Below are positions 4,842 through 7,022 of a stretch of 7,022 bases of DNA, piece by piece. The stretch is from Muribaculaceae bacterium (GTDB lineage Bacteria > Bacteroidota > Bacteroidia > Bacteroidales > Muribaculaceae), in the NCBI GenBank assembly GCA_017545095.1, contig JAFYCU010000037.1, positions 1 to 7,022 of the forward strand. The letters are read 5' to 3'. A program made the position numbers and the translations under genes. Under the pieces are notes generated by a model. It worked only from the letters and a program-made list of their open reading frames with translations, searched no databases and was not told the DNA's origin. How positions within the stretch are numbered: the first letter of the stretch is position 1; the number at the start of each line of letters is the position of its first letter.

Positions 4842-5831
4842 ATGAAGAAGGCAAGCAACATCCTCGTGAGTGTGGCATTGTCCACTGTGCTTTGGCTGTG
4901 GTGCGCTCTGGCGGCACAAGCGCAGACCGATGCGCAGCTGTCGCAATACTGGGCTGTGCCGGCCTACTACAACCCCGCCACCATAGGCCTCACCGACTTC
5001 ATCCACATCAGCGGCGGCGCACGGCTGCAGTGGGTGGGCATCAAGCACGCCCCCTACACGTTCATGGCCCTGGCCGACATGCCGTTCCGCTTCTTCGAGC
5101 GCCGCTGGGGCGTGGGAGTGCGCTTGCAGCAGGAGAACCTAGGCCTCTACAAGAGCGTGCAGGCCGCAGCGCAGCTGGCTTGGAAGAAGAACATGCTGGG
5201 CGGCGTGCTCAGTGTGGGTGTGCAGCCGGGAATGATCAACCAGACCTTCGACGGCTCACTCGTCGAGATGCCCGAGGGCGACGAGTACCACCAAAGCTCA
5301 AGCTCCGACGAGGCCATCCCCTCTGGAACGGTGAGCGGCACGTCGTTCGACGTGGCAGCCGGCGTGGCCTTCCACCACAGGCACTGGTGGGCGGGGGCCT
5401 CGGTGACACACATCACCGCCCCCGTGGTCACCATGAAACAGGGCGAGAGCGAGGAGAAACAATATGAGTTCAACACCGACCGAACCTATTATTTCATGGC
5501 CGGTGGCAATATTCCGATTAAAAACACGTTATTTGAAGTGATGCCCTCGATGCTGTTCAAGACCGACTTGAACTTCTGGCAGGCCGAAGTCACCGCACGG
5601 CTGCGCTACAACAAATTCCTGAGCGCCGCCGTGGGCTACCGCTACCAGGATGCCCTCTCGGTGCAGGTGGGAGCCGAGTTCAAGAACTTCTTCATCGGCT
5701 ACAACTACGACTGGCCACTGTCGGCCATTCGAGTGTCGGGAGGCAGCCACGAGGTGTTTGTGTCCTACAACGTGAAGCTCGACATGGGCGAGAAAAACCG
5801 CAACACCCACAAGAGCATACGTATCATGTAG
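4842..5831 (+). CDS. porP: PorP/SprF family type IX secretion system outer-membrane protein
   Basis: The chosen start is ATG 4842 (329 residues). The frame could open at TTG 4827, which overlaps the porT stop, but ATG begins a clean signal peptide: MKK, a hydrophobic core VSVALSTVLWLWCALA, cleavage after AQA-27. The mature start QLSQYWAVPAYYNPATIG (32-49) is the family hallmark (QY....YYNPA.AG). Later strands include RLQWVGIKHAP, GVGVRLQQENLG and a C-terminal segment FFIGYNYDWPLSAIR followed by HEVFVSYNV, ending in a basic tail KNRNTHKSIRIM like other SprF/PorP members. These are outer-membrane barrels that associate with the PorK/PorN ring or assist surface delivery of cargo. Position directly before porK repeats the porP-porK order of the P. 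gingivalis porPKLMN operon, which argues for PorP itself rather than one of the many SprF paralogues paired with single adhesins. Confidence 0.93.
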   Translation: MKKASNILVSVALSTVLWLWCALAAQAQTDAQLSQYWAVPAYYNPATIGLTDFIHISGGARLQWVGIKHAPYTFMALADMPFRFFERRWGVGVRLQQENLGLYKSVQAAAQLAWKKNMLGGVLSVGVQPGMINQTFDGSLVEMPEGDEYHQSSSSDEAIPSGTVSGTSFDVAAGVAFHHRHWWAGASVTHITAPVVTMKQGESEEKQYEFNTDRTYYFMAGGNIPIKNTLFEVMPSMLFKTDLNFWQAEVTARLRYNKFLSAAVGYRYQDALSVQVGAEFKNFFIGYNYDWPLSAIRVSGGSHEVFVSYNVKLDMGEKNRNTHKSIRIM

Positions 5832-5909
5832 AACCCGTAGGACTGATATAGAAACAAAAAACTGATTTAGGCGCGGCGGCATGGCCGTTGCAGCCAGAAA
5901 CGATAGGAT

Positions 5910-7022
5910 ATGAAAAAGATTTTGCTGATAATTGCGATTGCGATTGTGATGGTGTCGTGTGGCGCGGTGCGCGGAGGCGGCAGCCAGGCCGGTGGAGAGG
6001 TCACCGGCGTGGGAGCCTGCTCCTACAACGAGCCTGTACCCTACGGCATGGTGCTCGTGGACGTGGGCTCGATGCGCGAGGGACCCTCGGCACGCGACTC
6101 GGTGTGGGGCATCGACTCCACCGCTCACGGCATCTCGGTCGACGCCTTCTGGATGGACGAAACCGAAATCACCAACTCCAAGTACAAGCAGTTTGTGTAT
6201 TGGGTGCGCGACTCCATCATCCGCGAACGTCTGGCCGACCCCGCCTATGGCGGCAACGAGGAGTTTAAAATCGAGGAGGACAAGGAGGGCAACCCCGTGA
6301 CTCCGCATCTGGACTGGAGCAAGAGCATCCCCTGGAAGAATCCCAGCGAGGATGAGGAACGCGCCATCGAGAGCGTGTACCGCATCAACCCCATCACCGG
6401 CAAGAAAGAGCTCGACCCCACGCAGATGAACTACCGCTACGAGATTTACAACCTCACCGAGGCCGCCAAGCGCAAAAACCGCTTCGATGCCACGCGGCGC
6501 GACTACAACACCGACCATGATGTGGACATGACCATGCCCACCATCAGCAAGGACACCGCATTTGTCGACGACGACGGACGCATCATTCGCCAAACCATCA
6601 CCCGCCCGTTGCAGAGTGAGTTCGACTTCGTGAACACCTACATCGTGAACATCTATCCCGACACCACCTGCTGGATCAACGACTTCGACAATGCCTACAA
6701 CGAGCCCTACGTGCGCATGTATTTCGCCAACTGCAACTACAACTTCCACCCCGTGGTGGGTGTGAGTTGGGAGCAGGCCAACGCCTTCTGTGTGTGGCGC
6801 ACCGAGTTCCTGAAGAAGTCGCTCGGCAAGGAGGGCGTGTATGTGGAGCCGTTCCGTCTGCCCACCGAGGCCGAATGGGAGTTTGCGGCACGTGCCGGAT
6901 ACAACGAGAACAAATATCCCTGGGAGGGCGACCTGCCCATCACCGAGGAGGACGGCTGCTTCTATGCCAACTTCAAGCCGCAGGAGGGCAACTATGTGAA
7001 GGACGGAAACATCATCACCGCC
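5910..7022 (+). CDS. porK: Type IX secretion system ring lipoprotein PorK/GldK, 3' end missing
   Basis: The frame starts at ATG 5910 and runs off the right edge after 371 codons with no stop. Residues 1-17 are a lipoprotein signal (MKKILLIIAIAIVMVSC); C17 is the predicted lipidated cysteine. The rest is a formylglycine-generating-enzyme-like (FGE/sulfatase-modifying factor) fold: GMVLVDVGSMREG (46-58), FWMDETEITNSKYKQFVYWV (80-99), HPVVGVSWEQANAFC (280-294) and the FGE signature RLPTEAEWEFAARAG (316-330), then YPWEGDLP. The roughly 180 residues between the second and third blocks, with WSKSIPWKNP and DNAYNEPYVRMYF, are typical of GldK/PorK and absent from plain FGEs. PorK is an outer-membrane lipoprotein that forms the periplasmic ring of the T9SS with PorN; it is structural rather than enzymatic. 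It lies 78 bases after porP, and porL, porM and porN are expected just beyond the window. Confidence 0.95.
   Translation, partial: MKKILLIIAIAIVMVSCGAVRGGGSQAGGEVTGVGACSYNEPVPYGMVLVDVGSMREGPSARDSVWGIDSTAHGISVDAFWMDETEITNSKYKQFVYWVRDSIIRERLADPAYGGNEEFKIEEDKEGNPVTPHLDWSKSIPWKNPSEDEERAIESVYRINPITGKKELDPTQMNYRYEIYNLTEAAKRKNRFDATRRDYNTDHDVDMTMPTISKDTAFVDDDGRIIRQTITRPLQSEFDFVNTYIVNIYPDTTCWINDFDNAYNEPYVRMYFANCNYNFHPVVGVSWEQANAFCVWRTEFLKKSLGKEGVYVEPFRLPTEAEWEFAARAGYNENKYPWEGDLPITEEDGCFYANFKPQEGNYVKDGNIITA

Noticed and set aside
5529..6749. Long minus-strand reading frame of 406 codons
   Set aside because: It runs antisense across the end of porP, the spacer and most of porK. Both plus-strand genes are clearly recognisable families, so this is a by-product of GC-rich codon use.

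Overview
The window reads as chromosome of a Bacteroidota bacterium of the order Bacteroidales, possibly Prevotellaceae or Muribaculaceae. Three things point there. It carries three genes of the type IX secretion system (T9SS), which is known only from the Bacteroidota-Chlorobiota group. Promoter-like elements match the Bacteroidota pattern TTTG / TAnnTTTG rather than TTGACA/TATAAT. Start codons are preceded by A/T-rich sequence without Shine-Dalgarno motifs. No rRNA, tRNA or CRISPR array was seen.

Layout. (1) Positions 1-180 are the 3' end of an unidentified + strand gene. (2) Positions 181-308 hold tandem heptamer repeats (NAACTGA and its reverse complement) running into a strong hairpin terminator that serves two convergent genes. 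(3) Positions 323-1381, minus strand, encode an exported protein with a C-terminal tail resembling the Por/T9SS sorting signal. (4) Positions 1382-1677 are an AT-rich divergent promoter region with candidate promoters both ways and an 18-base perfect palindrome near the predicted transcription start of the next gene. (5) Positions 1678-3156 encode an exported protein of two related beta-rich modules ending in a type I dockerin-like domain. (6) Positions 3214-3651 encode a small AT-richer protein resembling surface-adhesin E; its signal peptide is intact but no ATG precedes it. (7) Positions 3652-4087 contain the decayed 5' end of an IS4-type transposase and a GC-rich hairpin. (8) From 4088 to the right edge runs a T9SS cluster: porT, porP (PorP/SprF family) and porK/gldK, the last cut by the window end.

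Together the right half encodes part of the outer-membrane secretion apparatus: PorT, a barrel needed for T9SS function; PorP, an outer-membrane partner; and PorK, the lipoprotein of the periplasmic PorK/PorN ring. The left half encodes exported, probably surface-located proteins, at least one of which has a tail of the kind the apparatus recognises. The stretch between (about 3157-4087) differs in composition and carries transposon debris, so it looks like an insertion-prone junction. The T9SS genes are a known system. The less expected items are the heptamer array fused to the terminator, the dockerin in place of a sorting tail, the gene without a conventional start codon, and the palindrome at a promoter.
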